DNA of 64,000 nucleotides, from the NCBI RefSeq assembly GCF_002934625.1, contig NZ_PTJD01000009.1, forward strand, positions 143,794 to 207,793, in the 5' to 3' direction. Position numbers and translations under genes: made by a program. The notes under the pieces are model-generated. The model did not search any database. It had not been told where the DNA came from and saw only the letters and a program-made list of their open reading frames with translations. Source of the DNA: Kineococcus xinjiangensis. Lineage in GTDB: Bacteria > Actinomycetota > Actinomycetes > Actinomycetales > Kineococcaceae. Below are positions 47,895 to 56,101 of this stretch, piece after piece; the first letter of the stretch is position 1; each line of letters opens with the position of its first letter.

Positions 47895-47955
47895 CGACGC
47901 CGGAGGCGGGCCGGGACGTCCGGCGCGCAGCCTCGAACTGTCCTGGAGGTTCGCC

Positions 47956-48072
47956 GTGAAGAAGGTCCTGCTGCTGGCTCTCGCCGCAGGGGGCATCCTC
48001 GTCTGGCGGCGGCGGGCGTCCGACAGGGCCGAGCGCGACCTCTGGGCGGAGGCCACGGACACGATCCGCTGA
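47956..48072 (+). CDS. Small DLW-type conserved actinobacterial peptide (38 residues)
   Basis: A very short gene with GGAGG seven bases before its GTG. It encodes a hydrophobic start (KKVLLLALAAGGILVWRR) and the C-terminal ERDLWAEATDTIR. Peptides of this size ending in DLW-x-EATD are conserved next to tRNA-Ala in many actinobacteria; their function is not known. One membrane helix, then a charged tail, suggests a membrane-bound peptide. Confidence 0.8.
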   Translation: MKKVLLLALAAGGILVWRRRASDRAERDLWAEATDTIR

Positions 48073-48109
48073 CGGGCCGTCGCGAGGTCCGCAGCCGGGC
48101 GACCGGCAC

Positions 48110-48182
48110 GGGGGCGTGGCGCAATTGGTAGCGCACCTGCTTTGCAAGCAGGGGGTTAGGGGTTCGAGTCCCCTCGCCTCCA
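48110..48182 (+). tRNA. tRNA-Ala (TGC anticodon)
   Basis: A 73-nt cloverleaf. The acceptor GGGGGCG pairs with CGCCTCC (one G-T pair), with discriminator A. The D arm is GGCGCAATTGGTAGCGC, the anticodon stem CCTGC/GCAGG encloses TTTGCAA with TGC at 48143-48145, and the T arm is AGGGGTTCGAGTCCCCT. CCA is not encoded. Confidence 0.97.
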
Positions 48183-48188
48183 CCCCGT

Positions 48189-48232
48189 ACGACGAAGCCC
48201 TCCTCACCGGCCGGTGAGGAGGGCTTCGTCGT
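48189..48232. terminator. Perfect palindromic terminator after tRNA-Ala
   Basis: A 44-bp perfect palindrome (each arm 22 bp, containing CGAAGCCCTCCTCACC). It follows the tRNA by six bases and lies before the convergent DUF5324-like gene, so it can stop both transcripts. Confidence 0.85.
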
Positions 48233-48244
48233 GTCAGCCGTGGC

Positions 48245-49177
48245 TCAGGAGCCCTGGAACGGGCCGGGGCCCTTGTCCCGCGCGGCGTCGGCGGCCTGGT
48301 CGACCTGGCTCTCGTCGGCGCTGCCGCCCGTGCTGGGGGCGTCCGTGCTGGGGGCGGCCCCGCCGGCCTCCGTCGCGGTGGACTCGGCCCCGAAGGACTC
48401 GACGGTCGTCAGGGAGGTGCCGTCGGTGCCGTCACCGCTGCCCTCGGTGCCGGTCCCCGTGCTACCCCCGGACCCGAAGGCCGAGGTGCTCGCGGTCGAC
48501 GTGCCGGAGGCGGTCGAGGCGGAGGTGGAGACGTCGATGACGGTGGGCCCGCCCTCGGTGTCCTGGGAGGTCTGCGCCGCCCCCGCCTTCGGAGTGGTCC
48601 AGGTCGCCCCCGGGGTCGCCCACGGGTCCTCCTCGCTGCGGCGCTGCTGCGCCGCCACCGCTGCCGCCGCGGCCCCGCCGAGCACCAGCAGGAGGAGGAG
48701 CTTGCGGCCGCCGCGGCGCTTCTTCTGCTTCGGGCGGGTCACGACGGCCTCGCCCTTCAGCACGGCCAGGGCGTCGGTGGAGCGGTGGCGCGCCTCGCCG
48801 GCGAACTCCCGCCCGCCCACGGCAGCGGCGCCCGCCGCCGCGGTCGTCGCCGCAGCGGCACCCGCCGCGACCTCGGTGAGCTTCGGGAGGATGTCCTCGA
48901 CGAGCTTCTCGCGGATGGACTCCACGGCGGGGAGGACGTCGTCGACGAGCTTCTCGCGGGCGGCCTCCATGGCCGGGGCGACCTTGACGGCCGCGGTCTC
49001 GACGTGGGGCGTGGCCCACTCCCTGGCGTGCTCGACGTGCGGGGTCGCCCACTCCCTGGCGTGCTCGACGTGCGGTGCCACCTTCTCCGCCAGCGCGGCG
49101 CCGGCGAGGGCGGCCCCCGCCAGGGCCCCGAGGCGGACGGGCTCGGGCGCCGGCGGTGCGGTCTTCTTGCGGAACAT
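48245..49177 (-). CDS. DUF5324-like membrane-associated protein
   Basis: A 310-residue protein at the position (between tRNA-Ala and ppiA) where actinobacteria carry DUF5324-type genes; the family call rests on this synteny plus architecture. The N-terminal half is helical and Ala/Glu-rich with a tandem HVEHAREWATP repeat and EKLVDDVLPAVESIREKLVE segments. A basic patch PKQKKRRGGRKLL precedes one membrane helix (LLLLVLGGAAAAAVAAQ, near 185). The extracytoplasmic C-terminal part is Ser/Thr/Gly-rich and probably disordered. ATG start with GAGGGGAA. Function unknown. Confidence 0.75.
   Translation of the reverse strand: MFRKKTAPPAPEPVRLGALAGAALAGAALAEKVAPHVEHAREWATPHVEHAREWATPHVETAAVKVAPAMEAAREKLVDDVLPAVESIREKLVEDILPKLTEVAAGAAAATTAAAGAAAVGGREFAGEARHRSTDALAVLKGEAVVTRPKQKKRRGGRKLLLLLVLGGAAAAAVAAQQRRSEEDPWATPGATWTTPKAGAAQTSQDTEGGPTVIDVSTSASTASGTSTASTSAFGSGGSTGTGTEGSGDGTDGTSLTTVESFGAESTATEAGGAAPSTDAPSTGGSADESQVDQAADAARDKGPGPFQGS
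49001..49066 (-). repeat. 33-bp tandem duplication inside the DUF5324-like gene
   Basis: Two adjacent 33-bp units, 30 of 33 positions identical, each encoding HVEHAREWATP with flanks. A partial third copy follows. The unit length keeps the frame, so copy number could vary without breaking the protein. Confidence 0.8.
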
Positions 49178-49328
49178 GCGTTCCCCTCTCACTGCTCTGA
49201 TGCTGCTGCCGTCAGGTGCGGGCGCCGTGCGCTCGACGTGTGGTGCGGGCCTCGTGCGCTCCCAGGCCACCCCCGGAGGTGCCGGGCGCCACCGGGAGGT
49301 GATCTTCCAAGCATGTAAGGATGAGGCC

Positions 49329-49841
<513 letters not shown>

Positions 49842-49951
49842 CCGGACGGGTCGTCGCCCGGGGTCGTCGTCGTGCCTCCGCCGGAACACCGGCGGGAAGG
49901 GCACACGGCGGCCCCGCGCTGCGTTGAGGACGGTGTGAGGTCGATGCCGCT

Positions 49952-50833
49952 GTGAGCGTTCCCCAGTCCGGGCCCGTCCCCGCCGCGGCCCCCGTCTGCC
50001 CGCGCCATCCCGAGCGGGAGTCCTACGTCCGCTGCCAGCGCTGCGAGCGGCCCGTCTGCCCGCAGTGCCAGCGGGAGGCCGCGGTGGGCGTGCAGTGCGT
50101 GGACTGCGTGGCGGAGGGCAACCGCACGGTCCGCTCCGCCCGCACCGCGCTGGGCGGCGGGCTGGGCGGCGCGCCCGGGGCCGTCACCAAGACGATCATC
50201 GCGGTGTGCGTGCTGATGTACGTCGCGCAGTTCGTGGTGCCCCTGGAGCTCTACGCCTACCTGCGGCTGTACAACTTCCCCGCCTTCGCGCCGTACGCCT
50301 TCGCCGCGGGCAACTGGTGGCAGCCGCTGACGTCGGCGTTCCTGCACGCCAGCACGCTGCACCTGCTCTTCAACATGTACGTCCTGTACGTGACGGGCCC
50401 GTACCTGGAGTCGCTGCTGGGGCGGGCGCGCTTCATCGCCCTGTACCTGCTCTCCGCCCTCGGCGGTGCGGTGGGCGCCACGCTGCTGCCCCTGACGGCG
50501 GGCACCGCGGTGGTGGGCGCCTCCGGGGCGGTCTTCGGGTTGTTCGCCGCGACGCTCGTCGTCTCGCGCCGGCTGGGACGGCAGGTGGGCCCCGTGGCGG
50601 TCCTGATCGCCATCAACGTCGCGTTCGGCTTCCTCTTCCCCGCCATCTCCTGGCAGGGCCACCTCGGCGGCCTCGTCGCGGGCGGCGTGGTGGCGGCGGT
50701 GCTCGCCTACGCCCCGAGGCGGCGCCGCTCGCTGGTGCAGTGGGGCGGGGTGGCGGTCATCGGTGCGGTCCTGGTGGCGCTGCTCGTCCACGCCGCCGCC
50801 CGGATGGGCGCCTTCGCGCCCTTCGTCGGCTGA
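49952..50833 (+). CDS. Rhomboid-family intramembrane serine protease
   Basis: A 293-residue membrane protease. The N-terminal Cys-rich segment (CPRHPERESYVRCQRCERPV, CPQCQREAAVGVQCVDC) is a B-box-like zinc finger common in actinobacterial rhomboids. Six to seven membrane helices follow. The family marks are HLLFNMYVLY in helix 2, the catalytic Ser in VGASGAVFGL and the catalytic His in WQGHLGGLVAG. GTG start with a weak GAGG upstream. Substrates are unknown. Confidence 0.92.
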   Translation: MSVPQSGPVPAAAPVCPRHPERESYVRCQRCERPVCPQCQREAAVGVQCVDCVAEGNRTVRSARTALGGGLGGAPGAVTKTIIAVCVLMYVAQFVVPLELYAYLRLYNFPAFAPYAFAAGNWWQPLTSAFLHASTLHLLFNMYVLYVTGPYLESLLGRARFIALYLLSALGGAVGATLLPLTAGTAVVGASGAVFGLFAATLVVSRRLGRQVGPVAVLIAINVAFGFLFPAISWQGHLGGLVAGGVVAAVLAYAPRRRRSLVQWGGVAVIGAVLVALLVHAAARMGAFAPFVG

Positions 50834-50902
50834 GGGTGCCGGTGTCGGCGCCTGCTCGCCGCCCGCGCGGGGGCCACCTCCCCGTCCTCCCCAGGCCCCG
50901 CG

Positions 50903-51071
50903 CTGTCCACAGGCTCCTCGCACAGGTGTGCGAATCGGGGGGCCGATATCCACGAGGTGTGGGGAGGGATGTGGAAAGCGGCCCCCCTTACCCACATCTA
51001 TCCACAGGCTGTGGACATGGCGGTGGACAAAGGTGGGGACGGAGCCTGGGGACGAGGGGGAGCGGTCCACA
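50903..51071. repeat. Cluster of DnaA-box-like 9-mers
   Basis: Eight near-matches to the actinobacterial DnaA box (TTGTCCACA / TTATCCACA) in 169 bp. Plus strand: CTGTCCACA 50903, ATATCCACG 50946, TTACCCACA 50988, CTATCCACA 50998, CGGTCCACA 51063. Minus-strand sites read on plus: TGTGGAAAG 50970, TGTGGACAT 51010, GGTGGACAA 51022. Most differ from consensus at one or two positions. They fill the gap between the rhomboid gene and crgA, which holds no gene. Confidence 0.65.
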
Positions 51072-51150
51072 GGGTGTGGGCTTCACTGTGCGTGCAAGAC
51101 TGAAAGCGCAGCGTGCCCAAAGCCCCGAAGCGGCGCCCCTTCGGTTCCCC

Positions 51151-51393
51151 TCAGCGCCAGCGCGTCGTCATCGCGAAGCCCACGAGGACCAGGCCGAAGC
51201 CCGCCACGAGGTTCCAGTTCCCCCACCCCTGCACGGGGTACAGCGTCTGGGAGAGGTAGAAGACGACGATCCAGGCCAGCCCCAGCAGCATCAGCCCGAC
51301 CATCACCACCACGTACCAGCGCGGTGTGGGCCGGGCGATCCTCGGCTCCGGGGACTCGTTCCGGTCGGACCGCCGCAGGCGGGATCGGGCCAC
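51151..51393 (-). CDS. crgA: Cell division protein CrgA
   Basis: An 80-residue membrane protein of the actinobacterial divisome that interacts with FtsZ, FtsQ and PBPs in mycobacteria and affects septation in streptomycetes. The N-terminus is basic (ARSRLRRSDRNESPEPRIAR), and two membrane helices follow (WYVVVMVGLMLLGLAWIVVF and WNLVAGFGLVLVGFAMTT) separated by YLSQTLYPVQGWGN. The GTG has GGAGG six bases upstream. Divergent from the DUF881 gene, as in relatives. Confidence 0.93.
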   Translation of the reverse strand: MARSRLRRSDRNESPEPRIARPTPRWYVVVMVGLMLLGLAWIVVFYLSQTLYPVQGWGNWNLVAGFGLVLVGFAMTTRWR

Positions 51394-51426
51394 ATCAACC
51401 TCCGCAGATCGTCTCAGCCGAATGGC

Positions 51427-51433
51427 TAGCGTA
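51427..51433. promoter_or_regulatory. Candidate bidirectional -10 between crgA and the DUF881 gene
   Basis: TAGCGTA reads TAGCGT on the plus strand and TACGCT on the minus strand, both fitting TANNNT. It would give leaders of about 35-40 nt to DUF881 and about 30 nt to crgA. No -35 elements are clear. Confidence 0.35.
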
Positions 51434-51471
51434 GTGCGGGTGCACGGTCGAGCAGGCTCCGGCGACGCACC

Positions 51472-52314
51472 GTGACCAGCACCGACCGGACGGGCACCCA
51501 CCGGACGGACCTCCCACCGGCGGGTCGCGCCCCCGCGCCCACCCGCCGGCGCAGCGCGTCCCCCGGCCGGGGCAGTGCCGTCCGCCGGCGACGCGCGGGC
51601 GGCCGTGCAGCCGTCGCCGTGGTCCTCGCAGCGGCGGGCGTGCTCTTCGTGACCAGCGCGCAGACCTCCCGCGGCACCGACCTGCGCGCCGAGGGCGGCG
51701 ACCTCGTCGGCCTCGTCCGCGAGGAGTCCGCAGCCATCGCCGCGGAGGGCGCCCGGGTGGCGGAGCTGCGCGCCGAGGTCGACGCCCTCGCCCGCACCCG
51801 CACCACCGGCGGCGCGGCCCTGGCCGAGGAGGCCGCCGCGGCGGAGCTGGCGCCCGTCGTGGGCACCGAGGCCGTGCAGGGCCCCGGCCTCGTGGTCGTG
51901 CTCGACGACGCCCCGCGCGACCGCCCCGCGCCCCCCGGCGCCGGCCCCAACGACCTCGTCGTGCACCAGCAGGACGTGCAGGCGGTGCTCAACGCCCTCT
52001 GGTCGGCCGGCGCGGAGGCCATGACCGTCATGGACCAGCGGATCGTGGCGACCAGCGCGCCGCGCTGCGTGGGCAACGTCCTCATCCTCCAGGGCCGCAC
52101 CTACTCCCCGCCCTACCGCATCGCCGCCATCGGCGACCCCGGCGCGATGCGGGCCGCGCTGGACGCCGCCCCCGACCTCGCCGTCTACCGTCAGTACGTG
52201 GCGGCGTACGGGCTCGGGTACGAGGTGCAGCAGCCGGCGACCGTCGTGGCACCCGCCTACGACGGGGCGCTGGCCCTCGAGCACGCCCGGCCCGCCCAGG
52301 GAGCGCCCGCATGA
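51472..52314 (+). CDS. DUF881 family protein
   Basis: A 280-residue membrane-anchored protein. The disordered basic N-terminus (about 1-45) is followed by one membrane helix (AAVAVVLAAAGVLFVTSAQT), a coiled coil (LVGLVREESAAIAAEGARVA) and the extracytoplasmic DUF881 core with GPGLVVVLDDAP, VVHQQDVQAVLNALWSAGAE-AMTVMDQRI and GRTYSPPYRIAAIGDPGAM. In actinobacteria this family sits with crgA and sortase genes and is thought to act in division or envelope assembly. GTG start; the stop overlaps the sortase ATG (ATGA). Confidence 0.9.
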   Translation: MTSTDRTGTHRTDLPPAGRAPAPTRRRSASPGRGSAVRRRRAGGRAAVAVVLAAAGVLFVTSAQTSRGTDLRAEGGDLVGLVREESAAIAAEGARVAELRAEVDALARTRTTGGAALAEEAAAAELAPVVGTEAVQGPGLVVVLDDAPRDRPAPPGAGPNDLVVHQQDVQAVLNALWSAGAEAMTVMDQRIVATSAPRCVGNVLILQGRTYSPPYRIAAIGDPGAMRAALDAAPDLAVYRQYVAAYGLGYEVQQPATVVAPAYDGALALEHARPAQGAPA

Positions 52315-53084
52315 GCGCCCAGGCGGTGGGGCCTGCCCGCCCGTACCGGCGCAGCACCCTGCAGGCCGTCGCGTCCGGCCTCGGGGAGGCCCTGCTGACC
52401 CTCGGCGTGCTCGTGCTGCTCTTCGTCGCCTGGCAGCTCTGGTGGACGGACCTGACCTCGGGCCGGGCCCAGCAGCAGACCGTCGAGGAGCTGCAGCGCG
52501 CCTGGCAGGTCTCCGCCCCTGCCCAACCGGAGCCCGCACCCGCCGGCGCGCCCGGCACCGCCGCGGCACCCGCTCCCGGGCCGTCCCCGGCCGCCGACAC
52601 CGCCCTGCCGCAGGGGAGGGCGTTCGCGATCCTCCACGTCCCCCGCTTCGGCGAGGACTACGCCGTGCCCGTCGTCGAGGGCACCACCGCCGAGGTGCTG
52701 AAGGACGGTGTCGGGCACTACCGGCGCACCGCCGGGCCCGGGGAGGTCGGCAACTTCGCCCTCGCCGGGCACCGCGTCACCTACGGCAGGCCCTTCCACG
52801 ACATCGCCGAGCTGCGCGAGGGCGACCCCGTCGTCGTCGCCACCGCCACCGACTTCTTCACCTACCGGGTGCGCGGCCACGAGATCGTCAGCCCCTCCGC
52901 GGTGGAGGTCATCGCCCCCGTGCCGAACCGGCCCGGCGCCGAGCCCACCGAGCGCCTGCTCACCATGACGGCCTGCCACCCGATCAACTCCGCGCGGCAG
53001 CGCTACATCGTCCACGCCGTGCTGGAGTCGGTCCGGCCCCGCGCCGACGGCCCGCCGCCGGTGCTGCAGCGGGCCCGGAGCTGA
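52311..53084 (+). CDS. Class E sortase
   Basis: A 257-residue membrane-bound transpeptidase expected to attach LAxTG-type proteins to peptidoglycan. One N-terminal membrane helix (LGEALLTLGVLVLLFVAWQL) precedes a Pro/Ala linker (about 70-100) and the sortase barrel: catalytic His in NFALAGHRVTYGRPF, Cys in LLTMTACHPINSARQR, with the catalytic Arg just after. The TAxHP-type TACHP motif fits class E. Translationally coupled to the DUF881 gene. No obvious LPxTG/LAxTG substrate is encoded in this window. Confidence 0.92.
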   Translation: MSAQAVGPARPYRRSTLQAVASGLGEALLTLGVLVLLFVAWQLWWTDLTSGRAQQQTVEELQRAWQVSAPAQPEPAPAGAPGTAAAPAPGPSPAADTALPQGRAFAILHVPRFGEDYAVPVVEGTTAEVLKDGVGHYRRTAGPGEVGNFALAGHRVTYGRPFHDIAELREGDPVVVATATDFFTYRVRGHEIVSPSAVEVIAPVPNRPGAEPTERLLTMTACHPINSARQRYIVHAVLESVRPRADGPPPVLQRARS

Positions 53085-53093
53085 GGGGGGAAC

Positions 53094-53252
53094 GTGTACG
53101 GGTGGTTGTGGCGGCACCTGCCGGGACCGGTGTGGCTGCGGGTCCTGCAGTGCGGCCTGCTCGCCGCGGCGGTCCTGCTGCTGTGCATGACCGTCGTCTT
53201 CCCGGCGGTGGCCCCGCTGCTGCCCCACAACGACGGGACGGTGGGCTCCTGA
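53094..53252 (+). CDS. Small membrane protein of the sortase cluster (52 residues)
   Basis: A short gene with GAGGGGGG just before its GTG. The product starts YGWLWRHLPGPVWLRVLQCG and continues as one membrane helix (LLAAAVLLLCMTVVFPAVAP), ending LLPHNDGTVGS. Similar short proteins beginning with W-x-x-LPGPxWxR and ending near a V-x-V motif follow the sortase gene in other actinobacteria. Function unknown. It lies nine bases after the sortase stop, so same transcript. Confidence 0.75.
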   Translation: MYGWLWRHLPGPVWLRVLQCGLLAAAVLLLCMTVVFPAVAPLLPHNDGTVGS

Positions 53253-53293
53253 GCCGGCGGGCACGACCGCGCCGGACGAACCCGGCCCCTACG

Positions 53294-53320
53294 CTCAAGT
53301 GTTCCCCCGAACGGCCGATT
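53294..53320 (+). promoter_or_regulatory. Sigma-28-like promoter before the LGFP subtilase
   Basis: CTCAAG then GCCGATT with 15 bases between TCAA and GCCGAT, one less than the other four sites but equal to the classical FliA spacing. The start of transcription would be near 53327, about 25 nt before the ATG at 53351. Confidence 0.5.
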
Positions 53321-53350
53321 CAAGGGGGTCACCACCCGAAGGGAGGCACC

Positions 53351-55252
53351 ATGCCCGTCCGCGGTAGGCCGCGCGGGGCCGCTGCCCTCCTGGTCAGCGC
53401 CGTCCTGGCGGCCGTCCCCCTGGTGGCCGTCCCGGCCGCGGCGGCGGCCCCGCAGGCCCCCGGCGCACAGCCCGCCACGGTCGACGTCACCCGGATCGTC
53501 GACGGCAGGCCGATCACCTCCACCGTCCCCGCCGCCAGCGAGCGCGCCGCCGAGTCCCTCGCGCAGCGCCTCGACGCACGCACCGACGTCCTGGCCGCCG
53601 ACGTGACCGTGGAATACCACCCCGTCGGGCTGGCCGCCGCCCCCGCGGCCGCCGACCCGCTGCTGGCCTCCTCCGCGCACCTGCACGCCGTCCGGGCGCC
53701 GCGGGCGTGGGAGCGCACGACCGGTGCGGGCACCGTGGTGGCGGTCCTCGACACGGGCGTGCTCGCCGACCACCCGGACCTGCGCGGCGCCGTCCTGCCG
53801 CAGCTCAACACCGTCCCCACCGCCCTCGACGAGCAGCCCGGCAGCCTCGGCTACCACGGCACCCTCGTCAGCTCGATCATCGCCGCCCGGCTCGGCAACG
53901 GCGTCGGCTCGGCCGGGGTGGCGCCCGGCGCCGGCATCCTGCCCGTTCGCATCTGCGCCCCCACCTGCACCAGCGCGGCCATGACCGCGGGCATCGACGC
54001 CGCCGTCGCGCGCGGGGCCCGCGTCATCAACCTCTCCGTGGCCGGCCCCTCCTACAGCCGCGTCGTGGAGGAGGCCGTCAACCGGGCCGTCGCCGCCGGG
54101 GTGGTGGTCGTCGCCTCCTCGGGCAACGACGGCTCGCCCTGCGCGGGCACCGCCACCACGGGCTGCGGCAACCCCGTCATGTACCCGGCCGCCCACGCCG
54201 GCGTGATCTCCGTCTCCTCCGCCTCCGCGACGGGGGTGGCCTCGTCCTGGGCCGTGCGCAACGAGATGGTCGACCTCTCCGCCGTCGGTGAGCGGGTCCT
54301 GGGCGCGGTGCCGCCGCGCACGGGCAGCTACGACGGCTCGGAGTACACCTCGATGAGCGGCACGTCGTTCTCCGCCCCGCAGGTGGCGGGCGCGGCGGCG
54401 CTGGTGCGCAGCGTGGCCCCCCACCTGGGCCCCGCAGCGGTCGAGGAGATCCTGAAGTCCAGCGCCGTCACCCCCGCGGCGTGGCCCGCCGGGTACGGCC
54501 GCGGTGTGCTCGACGTCGCCGCGGCCGTGGACGCGGCCGCCCCGGCCCCCGGCCCGGTGGTCACCCAGGGGGACGGCTCGGTGCGCTACACCCGCGACGG
54601 CGCCAGCGTCGTGGTCAAGGGCGCCATCCTGGCCCGCTACCGGGCCGCGGGCGCGGAGGGCGGCTTCCTGGGGTGGCCGCTCACCGGCGAGGTGCCCGTG
54701 CGCGGCGGGGCCTTCACGCAGTTCGAGCACGGCTCCGTCTACTGGAGCCCCGCCACCGGCGCCCAGGTCGTCCTGGGCGCGGTCCGCGACCGCTGGGCGG
54801 CGATGGGCTGGGAGCTGTCCCCGCTCGGCTTCCCCGCGGGCGAGGAGGTCCCCGCGCGCGGCGGGGTCGTGCAGCGCTTCACCGGCGGGCGCATCCACTG
54901 GTCGCCGGCCACGGGCGCGCACGACGTGCGGGGCGCGATCCTGGGCGCCTACGCCGCGGCCGGCGCGGAGGACGGCGTGCTCGGCCACCCGACGACCGGC
55001 GAGGTCCTCCTCCGCGGCGGTGCCTTCAACCACTTCCAGGGCGGCTCGGTGTACTGGAGCCCCACCACGAGGGCGCAGGTCGTCCGCGGCGCCATCCGCG
55101 ACGCGTGGGCCCGCCAGGGCTGGGAGACGGGCCGGCTCGGGTACCCGCGCACGGGGGAGCAGGCCGTCCCCGGTGGGGTGCGGCAGGAGTTCCAGGGCGG
55201 CTCGGCCACCTACTCCTGGGACACGCGCCAGGTGACGATCACCCACCGCTGA
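53351..55252 (+). CDS. Secreted subtilase (S8) with C-terminal LGFP repeats
   Basis: A 633-residue exported protease. The signal peptide is residues 1-34 (AALLVSAVLAAVPLVAVPAA). The S8 domain has Asp in VVAVLDTGVLADHPDL, His in GYHGTLVSSII, Asn in VASSGNDGSP and Ser in MSGTSFSAPQVAGAAA. The C-terminal ~210 residues hold four LGFP repeats (FLGWPLTGEVPVRGGAFTQF, PLGFPAGEEVPARGGVVQRF, VLGHPTTGEVLLRGGAFNHF, RLGYPRTGEQAVPGGVRQEF), which in relatives attach proteins to the cell wall. GGGAGG precedes the ATG. A wall-bound protease is the likely product; a sigma-28-like site lies upstream. Confidence 0.92.
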   Translation: MPVRGRPRGAAALLVSAVLAAVPLVAVPAAAAAPQAPGAQPATVDVTRIVDGRPITSTVPAASERAAESLAQRLDARTDVLAADVTVEYHPVGLAAAPAAADPLLASSAHLHAVRAPRAWERTTGAGTVVAVLDTGVLADHPDLRGAVLPQLNTVPTALDEQPGSLGYHGTLVSSIIAARLGNGVGSAGVAPGAGILPVRICAPTCTSAAMTAGIDAAVARGARVINLSVAGPSYSRVVEEAVNRAVAAGVVVVASSGNDGSPCAGTATTGCGNPVMYPAAHAGVISVSSASATGVASSWAVRNEMVDLSAVGERVLGAVPPRTGSYDGSEYTSMSGTSFSAPQVAGAAALVRSVAPHLGPAAVEEILKSSAVTPAAWPAGYGRGVLDVAAAVDAAAPAPGPVVTQGDGSVRYTRDGASVVVKGAILARYRAAGAEGGFLGWPLTGEVPVRGGAFTQFEHGSVYWSPATGAQVVLGAVRDRWAAMGWELSPLGFPAGEEVPARGGVVQRFTGGRIHWSPATGAHDVRGAILGAYAAAGAEDGVLGHPTTGEVLLRGGAFNHFQGGSVYWSPTTRAQVVRGAIRDAWARQGWETGRLGYPRTGEQAVPGGVRQEFQGGSATYSWDTRQVTITHR

Positions 55253-55360
55253 GGTCCCGGCCGGGGACGCGGACTGGTTGAGCGCCCGAACACCGAGACA
55301 CGGGGTCGATGACCTGCGAGGCTCCTCCCCGCATCGACCGGACCATCAGGAGGAACCAGC

Positions 55361-55891
55361 ATGTCGTCGTCCTACCCGCCCCCGCCGGGCGAGCCCGGAG
55401 GTCAGCACGGGCAGGGCCAGTACGGGGCCCAGCCCGGCCAGTACGAGGGTCAGCCCGGCCAGTACGGGGGTCAGCCCGGCCAGTACGGGGGTCAGCCCGG
55501 CCAGTACGGGGCCCAGCCCGCCCAGTACGGCGGCGGCTCCGCCGCCCCGAAGAACGGGCTCGGGATCGCAGCCCTGGTCCTGGGCATCCTCGGCCTGCTC
55601 GGCGCCTGGGTTCCCCTGATCGGTCTCGTGGGGGGTTTCCTCGGACTCCTCGCCGTGATCCTCGGGATCATCGGCCGCAACCGGGCCAAGAAGGGGCAGG
55701 CCACCAACGGCGGCATGGCCCTCGTCGGCATCATCACCGGGGCCCTGGCGCTCATCCTGTCCATCGCCGTGAGCGTCTACGCCGTGCAGCAGTTCAACCA
55801 GCAGGGGGGCCCGGAGTTCCTGCAGTGCCTCGCCGATGCGGGCAACGACGTCGCCGCCCAGCAGGCCTGCCAGGACGCGATCGAGCAGTAG
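55361..55891 (+). CDS. DUF4190-type membrane protein with Gln-Tyr-Gly repeats
   Basis: A 176-residue protein. The cytosolic N-terminus consists of tandem QYGGQPGQ-type units (about residues 20-60). Two membrane helices follow (LGIAALVLGILGLLGAWVPL-IGLVGGFLGLLAVILG, and MALVGIITGALALILSIAVS), forming the DUF4190 domain with the typical GRNRAKKGQATNGGMA loop between them. The C-terminal ~40 residues face outside and contain two Cys (LQCLADAG, QQACQDA) that could form a disulfide. AGGAGG precedes the ATG. Function unknown. Confidence 0.85.
   Translation: MSSSYPPPPGEPGGQHGQGQYGAQPGQYEGQPGQYGGQPGQYGGQPGQYGAQPAQYGGGSAAPKNGLGIAALVLGILGLLGAWVPLIGLVGGFLGLLAVILGIIGRNRAKKGQATNGGMALVGIITGALALILSIAVSVYAVQQFNQQGGPEFLQCLADAGNDVAAQQACQDAIEQ
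55418..55522 (+). repeat. Five 21-bp tandem repeats in the DUF4190 gene
   Basis: Units of the form CAGTACGGGGGTCAGCCCGG, each encoding QYGGQPG with small variations, run without interruption. They are in frame; low-complexity coding sequence, not a CRISPR. Confidence 0.9.
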
Positions 55892-55934
55892 TGCGGATCG
55901 CGCGAGGGCGTCGAGACCTCGTGCCCGGTCCCGC

Positions 55935-55965
55935 GAGGGCCGTCCACCACCGGTGGGCGGCCCTC
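55935..55965 (+). terminator. 14-bp stem terminator after the DUF4190 gene
   Basis: GAGGGCCGTCCACC and GGTGGGCGGCCCTC pair (one T-G) around an ACC loop, 44 bp after the stop codon. Confidence 0.75.
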
Positions 55966-55988
55966 CGCCGTTGCGGGCGTGATCCCGG

Positions 55989-56034
55989 CGTCGTCGACGG
56001 ATGCGACACCGCACTGCCGCTCCCGTCGACGACG
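55989..56034. promoter_or_regulatory. 12-bp inverted repeat upstream of the GNAT gene
   Basis: CGTCGTCGACGG (55989-56000) and CCGTCGACGACG (56023-56034) are perfect reverse complements 22 bases apart, centred about 90 bp before the ATG. Possible operator; partner unknown. Confidence 0.4.
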
Positions 56035-56101
56035 ATGAGATCACGGGCGGCGCTCGTCTCGTCCGCCACCCGCACGCCGACCCCTCAGCACAGGAGCCCG
56101 C

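Noticed and set aside
50903..51071. DnaA-box cluster as the chromosomal origin
   Set aside because: In actinobacteria oriC lies between dnaA and dnaN, expected just left of position 1. The cluster lacks an AT-rich unwinding region, so a titration or regulatory site is more likely.
55418..55522. Regular 21-bp repeats resembling a CRISPR array
   Set aside because: Units are contiguous with no spacers and encode an in-frame Gln-Tyr-Gly repeat in the DUF4190 protein. The 15-bp and 6-bp arrays at 61.5 and 59.7 kb are likewise coding low complexity.
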